A DNA stretch of 64,000 nt from Spizellomyces sp. 'palustris' (GCA_006535965.1 QEAR01000049.1:84284-148283); one strand, 5' to 3'. Counted from the first letter of the stretch, positions 25,701 through 39,153 are shown. Translations and numbers: made by a program. Notes: generated by a model not told the origin, from the sequence alone.

Positions 25701-26564
25701 CGGCTTCATGCCCTTTCCGACGATTTCTGTTAAACATTCGCACGCTGCTAATCGCAATGACTCTACGCCCAAGAATTGGTACAAGCCGGAAATGAATGCT
25801 TCGTTGACAACCAAGTTGATGTCAATCCATGCCACATAGCGAGCAAACAAACGTAGGCACATGTTTGCAATGCCCGCGTCGCTTTGGTAGCTCCCCATGA
25901 GGATATCACCCCAAGCTGAAACAAGCCTTGCTACTGCATTCTCCCGCATAACATCCTTGATTTGAGTGTTTCGCGCCGTTTCCTTTGCATCTCGGGAGAT
26001 CATGAGATTGGCCACCTCATCGTCAATGGCCAATGATACACGCAAGAACGTGTCTATCATGATTGAGTTTCGCTGAGTTCCTGATGTAGAGCTCAAGAGA
26101 GACAGAAGGTCGTCAAAGAAACTCGGCCATTCCCCGGGATACTGAGCCGCAAACATAAGAACTACGATCTGTATGAACTTGTTCCGCATGTACACAAACT
26201 CGCTCTCGTCCAGGTTGTGAACCAACCAATTCCACAGGGCTTGCCTTAACCCAGCTCGCTCATTGGGATTTAGACCAGCATATCGTCGCCGAAGAACATC
26301 CTCCAGAACGTGTAGAGCGAAGAAACGTGTATGCTCCGAGCTGTCGCCAACATTGGGAAATTAGCAACATGCTTGAATAATAGTTGCAACGGGCATCCCG
26401 CAACAATACCTTTTTGGGACCTTTATAAAGATTTTTAAGCAAACTTGCCAGCCATTGGACGAGTTACGCACTTGATCGCAAAACGCCATCGCCTCTGTTT
26501 TCAAGGCTACATTGGCCGTCGGGTCCACGGACACCGCCACAGCGCGTTCCAAACTCTCCTCCAT
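22765..26564 (-). CDS. XPOT: exportin-T (Los1/Xpot), nuclear export receptor for tRNA
   Basis: HEAT-repeat karyopherin exporting tRNA with Ran-GTP. The start (ATG 26564) reads MEESLERAVAV, then LKTEAMAFCDQVRNSSNGWQ, matching the family N-terminus (ending DAWQVC in the human protein). The largest exon (25209-26225) carries YPGEWPSFFDDLLSLL, LRVSLAIDDEVANLMISRDA, RYVAWIDINLVVNEAFISGL and CECLTEIVGKGMKPVDKLSL, all aligned with exportin-T. Downstream exons include APFVRSRTYYLFRQYVQSLK, SQLYLYEAVGILISLDGM, LVDFVPFIGHITHKFKV and the C-terminal SVYLPSIGCPPNAAQEFVAA. Length, about 1,000 aa, is normal. The gene is convergent with IVD. Confidence 0.93.
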
Positions 26565-26854
26565 CGTCCCGCCCGCACTGAACCGCTCCTATGTGCCTTT
26601 CAAGAACGAAATAATGTCGTTGTAGGATGCGGGCGGAATCTGGGTCGCATCAATGGTTTGCATTCAATAGGGGGTATTTTTTGGGATGGCTTCAGGCTTC
26701 TTCTTACCGGTGTGCTCTCAAATACGGCCACAATATCTGGAGTATGTGTTGATTTGGGGTAATACACTCATGCAATCAGCATTTGTTGGGCGGGAAGGAG
26801 GATTTCTATTAGTCTAGAAGGACTTGCACGAAAAATTCATCTTCGTTTCCACAT

Positions 26855-27261
26855 TCACATGGTGACTGGCGTATGAGTCATGGGGGCTTCCATGAGTTCC
26901 ATTTCCGCAATCTCCAGCCGCAATGCAGTCTCCACAGCCATTTGACTGACAGAAACTGGCTGTGAATTCGCCCCGCTTATAGACGGATTGAAGCCTATGC
27001 CGTCCGTCGTAGCTGCTTTCATCCACCGTCCCGGAAAACGAATCTATACGGAAAAGTAGGAGGATTGAAGTTGCTTCTTGGTCATATGGCCAAAAGTGGA
27101 TTATATGAAGAAACCAGCCACCGCTCACACTTGTTTGCTCACACGTTGGCAATCGTCGGACCGTTGGTACTGTGATCAACTAGATTCCGCAACTCGTACA
27201 TCTCCCTTAGCACTGTATGTGGTAGGCCGGTATCGATCAGCGTGTTTGGTTGCTGGAGCAT
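26855..27261 (-). CDS. small two-exon protein with C-terminal helix, unrecognised
   Basis: Exon 1 (27145-27261, 39 codons) starts with MLQQPNTLIDTGLPHTVLRE and ends before GTGTGAG. Exon 2 (26855-27043, 63 codons including stop) follows in exact phase after TATAG, giving about 101 aa. The C-terminal half contains a clean amphipathic helix (SQMAVETALRLEIAEMELME), suggesting a coiled-coil subunit of a larger complex. I recognise no family. The 101-bp intron is longer than most here. The start lies about 60-90 bp from the divergent RAD52 start, so the two share a promoter. A different minus-strand frame also covers this interval and cannot be fully excluded. Confidence 0.5.
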
Positions 27262-27353
27262 TCAGTAGCGTTGTAAAGTCATAGTGTCCGACACTGGGCT
27301 CGCGCTAGCGATCGCTGCAATTGCACGCATTCCAAGCTTTATTGTATGCAGGA

Positions 27354-29756
27354 ATGAATCAGCGACGCGAGGCGAACATTCCCAACTCTTCGTTTGGTAG
27401 CTATCAGTACTCATCTGGTGAGGCCCAGGAAGTGCGAACAAAACTCAGCCTGAAGCTTGGGCCCGAGTACATCTCGCAACGCAGTGGGCCAGGGGGAAGT
27501 GAGTATCGTGCGTGTACAGCGCTGCACTATATCGGAATTTCTGACCGAGGGTGTTCTTTATGCAGCAAAAGTTAGTTATTTGGAAGGATGGAAAGCCACG
27601 CAGCTGGCAAACGAAATATTTGGATTCAACGGCTGGTCCAGCACACTGGTGGATACTACGGTGGACTTTGTGAGTGTGTGATCATTGTACGTGCACGGCG
27701 GTTGCCCAGTAGCTTCATTGAGTGATCGATGCAGGTTGATGTCGATAATGGAAAAGTCAGCATGGGTATCTCTTCGGTCGTCCGTGTCACCCTGAAGGAT
27801 GGTAGCTTTCACGAGGTGAATTTGCGACAATCACATATATCTCATGTCGGTTTGATTCGGCAGATTCACATTGCATCCTTTTTTAGGACGTCGGATACGG
27901 ATCTATTGAAAATGCGAGAAGTAAAGCTCAGGCATTTGAGAAAGTAAGGGTGCATTTCAGATGAATTGATAGAATCCCCTAAGTATGACCTGATGTATAG
28001 GCCAAGAAAGAAGCTGTTACAGATGCCACCAAAAGAGCGCTGAAGCACTTTGGTAATAGCGTCGGCTCGTGTTTGTATGATAAGGACTTCTTGCGGAAAG
28101 TTTCTCGCATGTCGAATCAGCCAGTAAGAAAGAAGAGCGCGAATGATTGTCCGTAAAGAGGGATTTAACTAACATTGAGGAAGCAGACCAAACCACTGGA
28201 CCCTGATGAGTTGTATAGACATCCCGATTTTCGGACTACTGGCCGTCCTTCCAACGGGCTCCTCGCCGCTGGCGGCTTTACTGTTCCATCCCAAGGTGAA
28301 AATCATTGTCCAAGTGCGTTCTGCGCTACGTGCGTCCGAGCGTGCCTCATGTCTTTATCCTGCAGGTGCATCAAATGTACCCGGCGGTGTTCCATCCGCT
28401 CAAGTCGGACATTCCCATGCTGCTTCGTCCTCTTCGGATTTCGGAGGTACAGGGTAGCATTTAGATACTTTCTGCAGATCCCCAGTCCAGCGCCTTACTG
28501 CGCACCAGATAATACTCCCATTAAGCACTCCTTTAATCTACGTAGGTACCGTCCCCACCACCGATTCGAGCTCTGTACAATCGTCCAGGTAGGTCTTCAC
28601 TTTAGAAGTGCAGCACCACCTACTAATCGGTTTGTGTAGCAATATGACATCCCATCATGCCCAGTCAAATCCTCGCCCACCAGGACCGTTGCCTCTACAT
28701 CAAGGAACTCAAAATGCACCGGCTCAAGTAAATCATGGACGCCAAACAGGTCCACCATCCACGAATCCGATGGGTATTCCAGTAGGACAGGATCAACGTA
28801 ATTCTATTAGCACCACCAACTCAACATCGCGAAACGAGAATACTCCTCACAATTTGCAAATGAATCACACTAATATCAAAGCGGAGGGAATACCTACAGC
28901 CCAGCCTCGAACCACTCACAGCACGGACATCAGCCACGGTACGTGGGCTGATATGCGCTTCTTTTATCTGCATCGGCATGCTACCTATTTACAGTCCAGC
29001 ACTAGGTGGTACACTGAATCAACCAACTAATCGACCCCGGTATGTGGAACAGCAACAGAATCCTCAACAACGATGGCAGCAGCCTCAACAGCAGTCGTCA
29101 AAAGGTGTTCATCCTGGCCAGAACGCTTTGGACCAACGCTCTGTCAACCTACAGACACAGCCTACAAGCATGCCACTACAGCCAGTCGGTGCTAAGACGG
29201 GCGATGCCAATGATCTCCAGAATATCACCTTGAGTCATTCGCATAATTCCACATCTAAAGACAGTTTGTCCAATGAATATCAACCCACCCACACACCAGT
29301 GCATCAAGGTAACGGTCCGTCATATCGTCCAAATCAACCCTACCAAGCACAACCGGGGCACGCTGCGAATAATGGTTATCCTCGAGGACCGCCAGGTCAA
29401 TCGGTGCCACTAGCAAATCAGATTGTGCACAACAATAGAAATCCTTCACCAAAGGGTGTCAAACGATCACTAGATACGCAGGACGCCCAGTAAGTAATAG
29501 ATTTTCAGCTGCCCATTGACACTTCATCGCGCCTCATCGCTGATGGTATGGATTTTTCAGTGGTTTTGGTGCGCGTCCAAGTGGTACTGGTGCATATCCT
29601 CATACAGGCGCTAATATGGGTCGACCTATTTCCGGACTGAACGCAGGCCACAATATACCCAACACGAATGGAGTGGCATCGAAGGGGAACAGTGGTTATC
29701 AATATGCTAACCCGGTGGTGAAACGGCCGAAGGCAGAAATACCCGGTTTTACATGA
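27354..29756 (+). CDS. RAD52: RAD52 recombination mediator
   Basis: Nuclear homologous-recombination protein that anneals single strands and loads Rad51. The N-terminal Rad52/Rad22 domain is assembled from short exons: [95 protein letters not shown] and [20 protein letters not shown]. These match the DNA-binding ring of the family. The C-terminal half (about 28400-29756) is Gln/Asn/Pro-rich, low-complexity and less conserved, ending [14 protein letters not shown] with TGA 29754-29756. The start could also be the in-frame ATG at 27321, which adds 11 residues. Introns at about 27498, 27671 and 27815 are clear. Confidence 0.94.
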
Positions 29757-30130
29757 GCAGGCAAAGGACTGTCACCTTATATATATTTTCGCTGTTTATT
29801 CCTTTACTATTGTGGTGAGATATCCGTCGGCTGATTGGACGTTATCGTTCTCCGGATGCTACATCAGTAATGACAGCAGAAACCCCAATGAGATGCAAAC
29901 CGAATTGCATGAACAGCCATAATAGCCGTCTGAGTTTGAGCACAGCTGACATCTGTTATTGCATTCGAATTCATGTTATCGTATCTGCCAGTTGGGTAGC
30001 CTCCCCAGTAATCTCCCCACTCCCGCCGGCCCCCAAAGCTGCAATCGAAGTGCATTTTGCCTCCTCGTAGCAGTGGTCCTTGTATAGTCTACAACCCACA
30101 TGGGCGCCTAATAAAGGCGCATATCCGCTT
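29757..30130. other. intergenic, between convergent 3' ends
   Basis: 3' flank of RAD52 and of the TMEM128-like gene. Short open frames on both strands (29864-30070) mirror each other and show no motif. Confidence 0.5.
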
Positions 30131-30728
30131 TTAGAACAGACCAATCAAACTCACCCCTCCCATAAACATCAAAAATACTAATAGTGGTGTTAAAAACCCG
30201 TATGCGGGCCATAACATCCAGCAGGAAGATATTGCGCTAATGACACCAAATGCAGTGGCAATCTGTACTGGATGCTTTGCTTGTGTTTCCCATTGCGTAA
30301 GGTCTGGCCGAGTCCCAGTCTTGAACGGGATGTAAAACTGGAGGTAAAGAAAGACAAACGTCCAACCCGAAAGGGAGACGAAGAGAAGGTAAAACGGGAT
30401 GCTGAACAGTGATTATAAGTAAAAAAACAAGTTTCGGTGTTTGACAGGACCCTTATATGTGTGTGTAGCCGTACCCATATCCATAGTTTTGCAAGGCGCT
30501 CGGTAAATCGCTCCACCAGCCCGTCCCGAGGGCTCCAGCGATCCACGCGAATGACTCTAGGTAACGGATGAGTTTTGACCGTGGTTTGTTGCGAGGATCA
30601 TCATAGGGACGTTCTTCGCTTGGCAGTGCCGCTGTGCGTGTACGGGGTCTTAGGGTCGACATATGCTGCAAATCTGTCAATGACGCAGCGGATGGAGTGT
30701 TTGAGAGCGAGCTCACTGCTGACAACAT
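30131..30728 (-). CDS. TMEM128: TMEM128-like four-pass membrane protein
   Basis: From ATG 30728 there is a Ser/Arg-rich cytosolic N-terminus, then KLIRYLESFAWIAGALGTGW. An intron (about 30410-30470) follows, then three more hydrophobic stretches: PFYLLFVSLSGWTFVFLYLQ, PVQIATAFGVISAISSCWML and GFLTPLLVFLMFMGGVSLIG, with stop at 30131-30133. The order and the W-P-x-[YW]-x-F-x-TPLL ending fit the TMEM128 family of endomembrane proteins, whose function is unknown. About 170 aa, normal for the family. Similarity is judged from pattern only, so moderately sure. Confidence 0.72.
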
Positions 30729-30943
30729 AGGATGATATATTGATAGCTATTTATCACCACATTCGGACTTACTCTTCCGGACGCGACTGTCGACAACTTG
30801 ACCCCTCAACTCCTATTGGCATCCATCTTCAGCCTGCCTGAAGGGCCCAACATCCTACTTAATCTAGTAATCTTACTACCTCTGTCGCCTGTGTTTATTG
30901 GACGTAAAACTTGAAAGGATCATATCCAACCACAACGAACACA

Positions 30944-33274
30944 ATGCCGGCCTCAGTCGCTTCATCCACGGCAGGTGACCCTCGTCAAGAAACTGGCGAC
31001 AGCCCTGGAGGCGAACGAGTGACCGAGTTTTTTCCAGAAGGTATGTGATTCTGGGAATTGGTGCTCTGAATTCGGTCGCAGAAGTGAGGATCTATCATGA
31101 TCTGTGATATGCGATAAGAGGTGGTTACTGACTTCTTCCCGAACGCGGCAGCTTTGAAGAGGTCTTCTGGGAGGAGAACTCAGAAAACTAAACAGGACTA
31201 CCCTCTGCAAACTATACCATTTGACAACGGCACTGAAACTGTTCTGGTATGCCGCGGAATATCACACTACTCTCTGACTGGAAACTGATCGCTTATGCCT
31301 ACCAGAGCATTTTACGACGGAATTGGCAGGAGAAGGAAGATCGAAAGGCCAATGGAGAGGAGGAAACAGATCTAAGGGACACGATTCAGGAGCTTCGACA
31401 ACAGAGGTACCGCATATCCAGTGTAGTATGATTTTTGGATGATCAACTGAGATCTTCCAGTGATGCGATTCAGACTGTTCGGAAGGAAAGAGTTTTTGAT
31501 GATGAAATCACTGAGGAGGAAATGGATATCATCCAACAACGGGTCGCTTTGCAGCAGCGGCAGGTAGGACTCTTCTCCCAATGGTTTGGTCGTCTTTAAA
31601 GACCCTGTCTGACATCCATTGCAGTTTCAAGAGTATCAGCGGCGAGAAACCGCCCGCAAGTTTGCCAAGATAAGAAACATGTTTGAATACTTGCGCACCG
31701 CAGAGATAGAGGAAGCTTTGGAAGAGGCGAATAATGATGAGGTGGGGAAGCGCTCCAAGAGGTCATGCTTGCTGATGTTCCATGATTGGGCACTGATGGC
31801 GTTAATAGGACACTGCCATATTGAAATTCACTCAAACGGCTTATCTGATGAAATTGCGTAAACGAATTGCACAAAAGCACCAGCCGATTCAATCAGAGGG
31901 TAAATGTCGTGGTTGTATGCGCGCCGGCCAGGGTGCCAGTTTAGGACTCACCGAATCAATCACAGTTGTGATGACGGAAGAGCAACAGCAGGCATACGAG
32001 CGGCTTGTTGAAAAACGTAAAAAGGCTGCGAAGAAGACCACTACGGAGGAATCGAAAAAGTATGATGATTGTGGGACCGTGTTGCAGTACCTTTGGCCTC
32101 CTTAACCTGCTTTTTACGTGTGGCAAAGGCGCTGTATCAGGTTCTCGCGATTGCGTTTGGACGATGCACTCAGTCAACTGGAAAATGGAGTTGATCCATC
32201 TAAAGTCTTCGAAGGGTGGAGTGATGCCAGAGTGCGCGCATACAAGCAGATAAAAACGAAACCAAACTCGTATTATTATCGCTTCAATGCTCCCGGCGAA
32301 AAGCAGAGAAATGGGCCATGGACAAAGGTGCGCTTGCAGGAATTTGGAACCCAACAATTTCAAGCATTGAAACCGACCTTGATGCAGGAGGAACGCACAA
32401 TGTTTTTCAAAAGACTCGAGGAAGTTGGTGCCGATGGCCAGTGGGGAATTTTTTCAATCGCGATCCCAGGTCGTGTGGGGTATCAGGTACGTCCGCGATC
32501 ATGTTTCCACTCGATGCTCTCCGTCCGTTAAGGCTCTGCTCCAGTGCTCCAACTTCTACAGACATCTTCTGAAAACAGGAGAAATTGTGGATGAGAATTA
32601 TACAATTGATTCAAAAGGGGAGTTACGGTACTTGTTTGGGAAGAAGGAGGGAGGTAAAGGAGTGATTCGAGTCCACTCGAAACACGGATCCGGAGGAGCT
32701 CGCAGTCAAAATGGCGGTGGGAAGAAGCGCAAGCGAAAATCTGCGTATGGCGACGAGGATGACGACGATGACGGGAACGTTGACGATTTATTTGACCAAG
32801 ACGACTCTGGAAATTTTACTTGTAAAGCCTCTTGGGCAACGACGAGGCGGACCAGAGCTCGGATGGAAGCGGCAGAGGCGGAGTCAGAGGGAACTCCTGT
32901 GGATGGGTACGAGAATCCCCTTGCAGGATTTGTGGATCCTATCACCTTGGAGGAAGTGGTCAAGCCTGCAATGTCGCCTTATGGCCACGTCATGAGGTGA
33001 GACCGCACAAGTCATCATGAAGGAAGGACACGGAAGATTGAATGTTAACGATGCCCAATTACAGCTATGCCAGTTGGATTCGTTGCCTGAGTTCCGAAGA
33101 GCAAAAGAACATTTGTCCGTTGACAAAGAAGCCACTGACGAAGCGCGAGTTGGTAGTTTTGACTTATGATAACATCGATGAATATAGGTATGCTACAGGA
33201 GAATACACTCGTAAATCCATAACAAAATTCACCTGATACATCTGGTCTACAGGGACAGAATTGTCAACAAGTAA
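30944..33274 (+). CDS. unrecognised nuclear-type protein with SANT-like helix and C-terminal U-box-like domain
   Basis: Multi-exon gene from ATG 30944 to TAA 33272-33274. The N-terminus is basic (LKRSSGRRTQKTKQ). A long charged helical middle follows (QELRQQR ... FQEYQRRETARKFAKIRNMF). Then comes CRGCMRAGQGASLGLTE, and then YKQIKTKPNSYYYRFNAPGE. GQWGIFSIAIPGRVGYQCSN, followed by FYRHLL, resembles the third helix of a Myb/SANT repeat. A basic patch (KKRKRKSAYG) and an Asp run follow. The C-terminus (from about 32920) reads FVDPITLEEVVKPAMSPYGH, later CPLTKKPL and YDNIDEYR. This is a U-box-like fold pattern, with Cys only at one turn. Together this suggests chromatin association plus ubiquitin or SUMO ligase-like activity, by inference only. 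Confidence 0.72.
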
Positions 33275-34020
33275 CTGTATGCTGGATCTTTTAATAAAAG
33301 AATATATGTAAAATAGTGATATCTATACCCGGGAGAGAAAATGTGGTGCAACAAGTTCCACTGGCATGGGCGTCGCCGCCCGTGTGGATCGCCACACAAA
33401 CCTTGCCGACACGAGTAAACCCTACATGAGAGATTGCACCGCTATTAAAGGGAAATGATTCCTGAACGTCATTATCGCCCGTCCAGAGGAGATCCCGGAA
33501 AACCAGGCCCAAAAACGTACTTTGGCGATCCGCCGCCAAAGAGGGAAGCACTAACAAGGTAGAAGCAAAATACACCTCGTTGTGCTGTCAGAGCCGTGAA
33601 GCAAAATATAAAGCAAAGTGTAAATGCATCAGAGAGGCAGTTATGCATGTTCAGACGCTGACACTATTTGTAAACAACAAAAGCATCGTCACATACTCGC
33701 CACCCACTACTCTGTGCTATATAGGTCTGTAGGATATAATAGGTTCTCTCCTCAAGCTCTCTCAATACCTCGTAGCTATGCAGCACAACGAGATGTAACA
33801 AGAAGGTTCCTTATTTAGTTTTGTCGTCTGGTGTTTGTCCAAAGGAATGGCAGTTGAACTGCATGGCAAACGGAATGCCAGATCGCTTAAACAAGTTTGA
33901 ACCACATTCAGACCGCCAGGTTCAACAATACACGTGATCACGCCACGGAATCGGTGTGAACGCGCTGGACTTTGGAGAGTTCTCCATCTTTTGGAGTTCA
34001 CACCTCACACACCGCACAAA
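33275..34020. other. intergenic region
   Basis: About 745 bp. A 94-codon minus-strand frame (33291-33575) ends just past the upstream gene; it has no recognised motif and no splice support. The rest holds the promoter of TVP23. Confidence 0.45.
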
Positions 34021-34972
<952 letters not shown>

Positions 34973-35781
34973 GGGCCATAAGTGATGTTGAATAAAGGGT
35001 GCGGTGATCAGTACAAGCTAGCCGAACGCAAATCCAGATCGCTTGAGAATTCTGTTTAGTAAGCCTTATGTCAGCAGGATGTCCGCCAGTTAGTGTCGCC
35101 AATCGACAGTGTAATATGTTGGGCAACCTGCACATACCCATGCTTGCAACGTCTGATAGAGCTTAAGCTATGCACACATGGTCACCCGGCCGAGATCCAA
35201 GGTTCAGGTGGATCTAACAACTACTGATCCCATAAACTATAGAAGCCACAGTCGCTGGGCCAGGATGCGTGGCACGTTGGCTTTCAAGCATAAGCTTCTT
35301 GACTTATCCTGAGGGGCCAAGAACATCTGCAAACTGGTTCCTTGGGCAGAAAACCCCAGCTGATATTTGACAAGCATTCTTCCGTTAAACCTGTTCGATT
35401 TGGAGGCGCGACCCGTAGCAAAAGACATGTTTTGGTGCTGAGCATCCCGCAGTTCTTCGACCCATAGGCGCTAAAAAAAGACTTACAGGGTGCATGAATG
35501 GTCACGGCATCAATCCCCGTAATAGCAGTCGTCTAAATATAACTCACATTTACATTGTGATTGCCTCACCCAAGGAAGGTCTGGAATAGGCAATTCATGA
35601 TCCTCGCTGCGGTCCCGTCACTCAGCGTTTTATGGTTGACTCCGTTGTCGGGGCAAGACGATTCACCCACCTGGCAGCGCCGTTAGGCTACTTCGAGTCT
35701 GTGTGGCCGGTTGAGTGTCGTCCTTTCCCGGCTTCATCTCCTGGCATTCTCTCAAAATCCATACCGCACTGCGTGCACAAC
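34973..35781. other. intergenic region
   Basis: About 800 bp between TVP23 and the RasGEF gene. A 63-codon minus-strand frame at 35237-35428 has plausible composition but no motif, intron support or neighbour logic. It probably contains the RasGEF promoter. Confidence 0.45.
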
Positions 35782-38700
35782 ATGTCGTCTTTGAAACATC
35801 AAGAGTAAGTCACGAAATCATGAAAGATATGGAATGCCAGCATGGTCATCCAGACTTCAGCGCAAAACGATTAACCGGACTCATGTGTCTTTGACAGATC
35901 GAAAGCGTCTCTGCTTTCTCAGAATGATGAAGCTTCCGCGCTGGATTACTTTCTCCGCGTTCAATTACCGAACGATATGACAACGGTGATTCAAGTTCAG
36001 GGTGACATGACTATGTGGGAGATACTCTGCGTGATTAGCTCAAAGAAGCAGCTGACTCCTTCCCATCACATCGCAAAGATGGTGTACTCGGATGGGAAAG
36101 AAGAGCTGGCTGACGAAGCTAGAGCGTTGAACTCTTACCATGGATTGGAGCGGGTTATATTGCAGAAGCGAGCAGGTTGGTGAAGATGATGTTCGGTCAG
36201 CACGTTCCCCAAAATCTCAGACATCAATTGTAGGTGAAACTGCGAATCCAGCACGGATGCGGCAGGGACGTAGAGCATCGGTTGTACTGAACGCCCCAAA
36301 ACCGAGCGCTATTCGTATGTCCTCCCAAGAATTCCCCAAGACGGTTACAGACGAAGCAGCACTTGCACTTCGGCTAGCAGCTGGCAAACCTGATTCGAGT
36401 TTGCTGGGGCGGAGAGGGAAGACCATCAAAAATGTCGCTATGCTCTTCTTTAACAAAAAGTCATCGGCAGATATGTCCGGTGAATTGGGCAGTCTGAGCT
36501 CCACTCCACCAGAATCTCCAAGACCCACAAGCGGGTTGTCCCAGAGCGAGAACAATACGAGCTCTTTGTCTCTTACGATGGCAGATGAAGACAAGGCTGA
36601 GAAGAAACCTGCTGGCAGGTTCAGCACTACTAGCAGGCTTGGTGCTGAGGCACCGTCCCCCATCCAAAGTGCAGACTCCAGTCTCCAGAGCATGGACTCT
36701 GACCTGGATACATTGGCTTCGTATGATGGAAAAAAGAGCCCTCCTAACGGTACTCACCCTATCCTACCACCGTTACCGAATCAATCTGGAAACAACTTGA
36801 AAGCCTTCAGTAACGACGTATCCCGCGAAGCTCCTAAAAGTCTCCGTCGTAGCGTGACCTCGCTTGGGTTTAATTTCATGTCCGGCGATGCTTGCGACCG
36901 TGGATCTCTCACTAATTCGTCGCATTCAATCGGTATACCAGACGGGAAAAATAACAGTGCAGGGGCCATTGACGAGCCAACTTTATCCTCGGGTGTATTG
37001 TCCTCTGACATGTTATCATTGTCAAGAGCGGATTCTTTAGTGGCTCGCGAACCACAAGCCCGAGAAAAGATGTAGGTCACTCATACAGAAAGCATTTCAA
37101 TTCGTCAGAGTCATCGACATTATTGTTTATTGTTTATTTCTCTAGTCGGAAGCGCACCATCTCGTCACCAGCAACAAGCGGCAACTCCGGCTACTCCACT
37201 CTCCGCCGGCCTGTATTGCGCACCAATCGTCAGCGTTCAAACACGGACGTTCTTTCAGGCATTGAAACCGCGATAGAAGTACCTGACGGTCCCATGAGTG
37301 CTGACTATGTTTCAACGCTTAACACCCCGACCACGCCCATATTTGCGGACGATCCAAAGCGAGTTGTGTTGAAGGTTTCTCTGCCAGACCAGCAGAGTAC
37401 TACTATCATGATTCAGCCAGAACTCACGATGGAAACAGTTCTGCTAAATATTTGCCAGAAGCGTAAATTGGACTTTGACCATTATGCACTGGACGTACCA
37501 AAAGAGGGCGTGACAGTGGAGATGGATCGTCCTCTGGCATACTACATTCAGGAAGGGATCAATGAAGTAATAGTTGTAAGGAAAGAAAAGACATACAGTA
37601 CTATGTGTGTCAGTGAAGGGGGCAGGGATGTGATGATTCTCCAGTTGATCGGGGGGAAGTGAGTATTGATTTGCATCTACCATTGTGACCGGATATTGAC
37701 TAGTGACTTCTTTCAGACTTCAAGTCATGGCCGCAACACCAGAGAAACTAATAGAGCGGTTAACCGATGATGCGGAAAAGGGTGGGTTAACTCTGAACCC
37801 CCAAAAAATCCTCATGGCATTAATTCTGGACTTTTTTTGATATCAGACGCTACATTCATGGATACGCTTCTCTTGACATATCGATCGTTCATTAAACCGC
37901 TCGAATTCTTCGATCAGCTTGTAGCACGGTTTAATTCGGAGCTACCACCGGATCCTTCTCCTGAAGATGTCGAGTACTTTAATAAGATGAAGGTGCCAAC
38001 GCAACGAAGGTATGTTTCTGTTTATTAAATTTACTGGTCTTCCTTGGATACCAAAAATCATCTCTTCAGAGTCATTGTCGCCTTTAAATGGTGGGTGAAG
38101 CACCACTACCATGACTTTGGAGTTGATGGCTCCATCAAAGCCGACTTGGAAGACTTTGTGGACCAAATTCGAGATTACAATGACGGCGAATTCGGATCAG
38201 ATGCAGCAGAGCTATACCGAATAATGGAAACCCAAAGCGAGGCGTACCAGGATATGTTCCACAACTACAAAACTGTGGAGCGAAGAGGCAAGACGATCGA
38301 AGGAATGGTTCAAGAGATATCAGTGGAGGACTTGAGTCAGCAGCTTTGTATTCATAACTTTAAGTTGTTCCATAACATCCACCCGATCGAATACTTGAAC
38401 CAGATCTGGCAGAAGACGAATGAAAGTTCCCCATCGATGATTTACTTCATTGAAAGGTTCGACAAAGAGTCGTACTGGGCGACCACAGAGATCCTCAAAG
38501 AAAAGGATCTAAAGAAGAGAACGAGTCTTCTTCGCAAGTTCATCCTCACAGCAAAGGTACGAGGCAATGATTTGTTTCCAATCGTCATAAACTCGTGTTC
38601 ACATGGATGATGCTCGCTTAAAGATGTGTCAAGAACTCAGTAACTTCTTCACAATGTTTGCTCTTATCGCGGGATTGAACATGCCACCGATTCAACGATT

Positions 38701-39153
38701 GAAGAAAACCTGGGAAGCGTTACCGGACAAGGCCAAGAAGGCTTGGGCGGAGCTAGAAAAAGTGGCTGATCCTTCACGAAATATGAAGAATTATCGAGAT
38801 CTGCTAACTGCAGCTACTCCTCCCATCGTTCCCTTCCTGCGTATGTACAGTCGTTTGTGTGATTGTGTTTGGCAGATTAAGCGGGACTAACAACTCTGTC
38901 TCCTCCAGCCATTTACTTAAAAGACCTCACGTTCATGAACGATGGCAACGAGTCGAAGATCGGTACCCAAGGTCAGATGATCAATTTCGACAAGCTTCGT
39001 ATGATGGGCAACCGGGTCAAGGATATCTCTGGTCTCGCTCGGGTAGAGTACAGCTTCGAACCCAAACCAGCAATACAAAACTTCCTGGCCAAACCCCCGG
39101 TGGAGAAGAGTATGACGAAACTAAAGGAAATGTCCTTGGAGTGCGAAAAGTAG
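35782..39153 (+). CDS. Ras guanine-nucleotide exchange factor with two N-terminal Ras-binding-like domains
   Basis: Activates a Ras-type small GTPase by GDP/GTP exchange. ATG 35782 is followed by an intron and a first ubiquitin-fold region (FLRVQLPNDMTTVIQVQGDM, then LERVILQKR). A 58-bp intron (36176-36233) restores frame into a Ser/Pro-rich linker. After an intron at about 37072-37145 comes a second such region (VLKVSLPDQQSTTIMIQPEL, DHYALDVPKEGVTVEMDRPL). Then comes the REM domain (DATFMDTLLLTYRSFIKPLE, FFDQLVARF). The catalytic CDC25 domain follows: ISVEDLSQQLCIHNFKLFHN, IHPIEYLNQIW, FIERFDKESYWATTEIL, FALIAGLNMPPIQRLKKTWE and PFLPIYLKDLTFMNDGNESK. Upstream GTPase input via the ubiquitin folds is inferred. 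Confidence 0.93.

Noticed and set aside
33291-33575. 94-codon minus-strand frame after the U-box-like gene
   Set aside because: No motif, no splice support, and it lies in the likely 3' flank of the plus-strand gene.
36176-36233. Apparent frameshift in the RasGEF gene
   Set aside because: A 58-bp GT-AG intron with matching phase restores the frame, so no mutation is needed.
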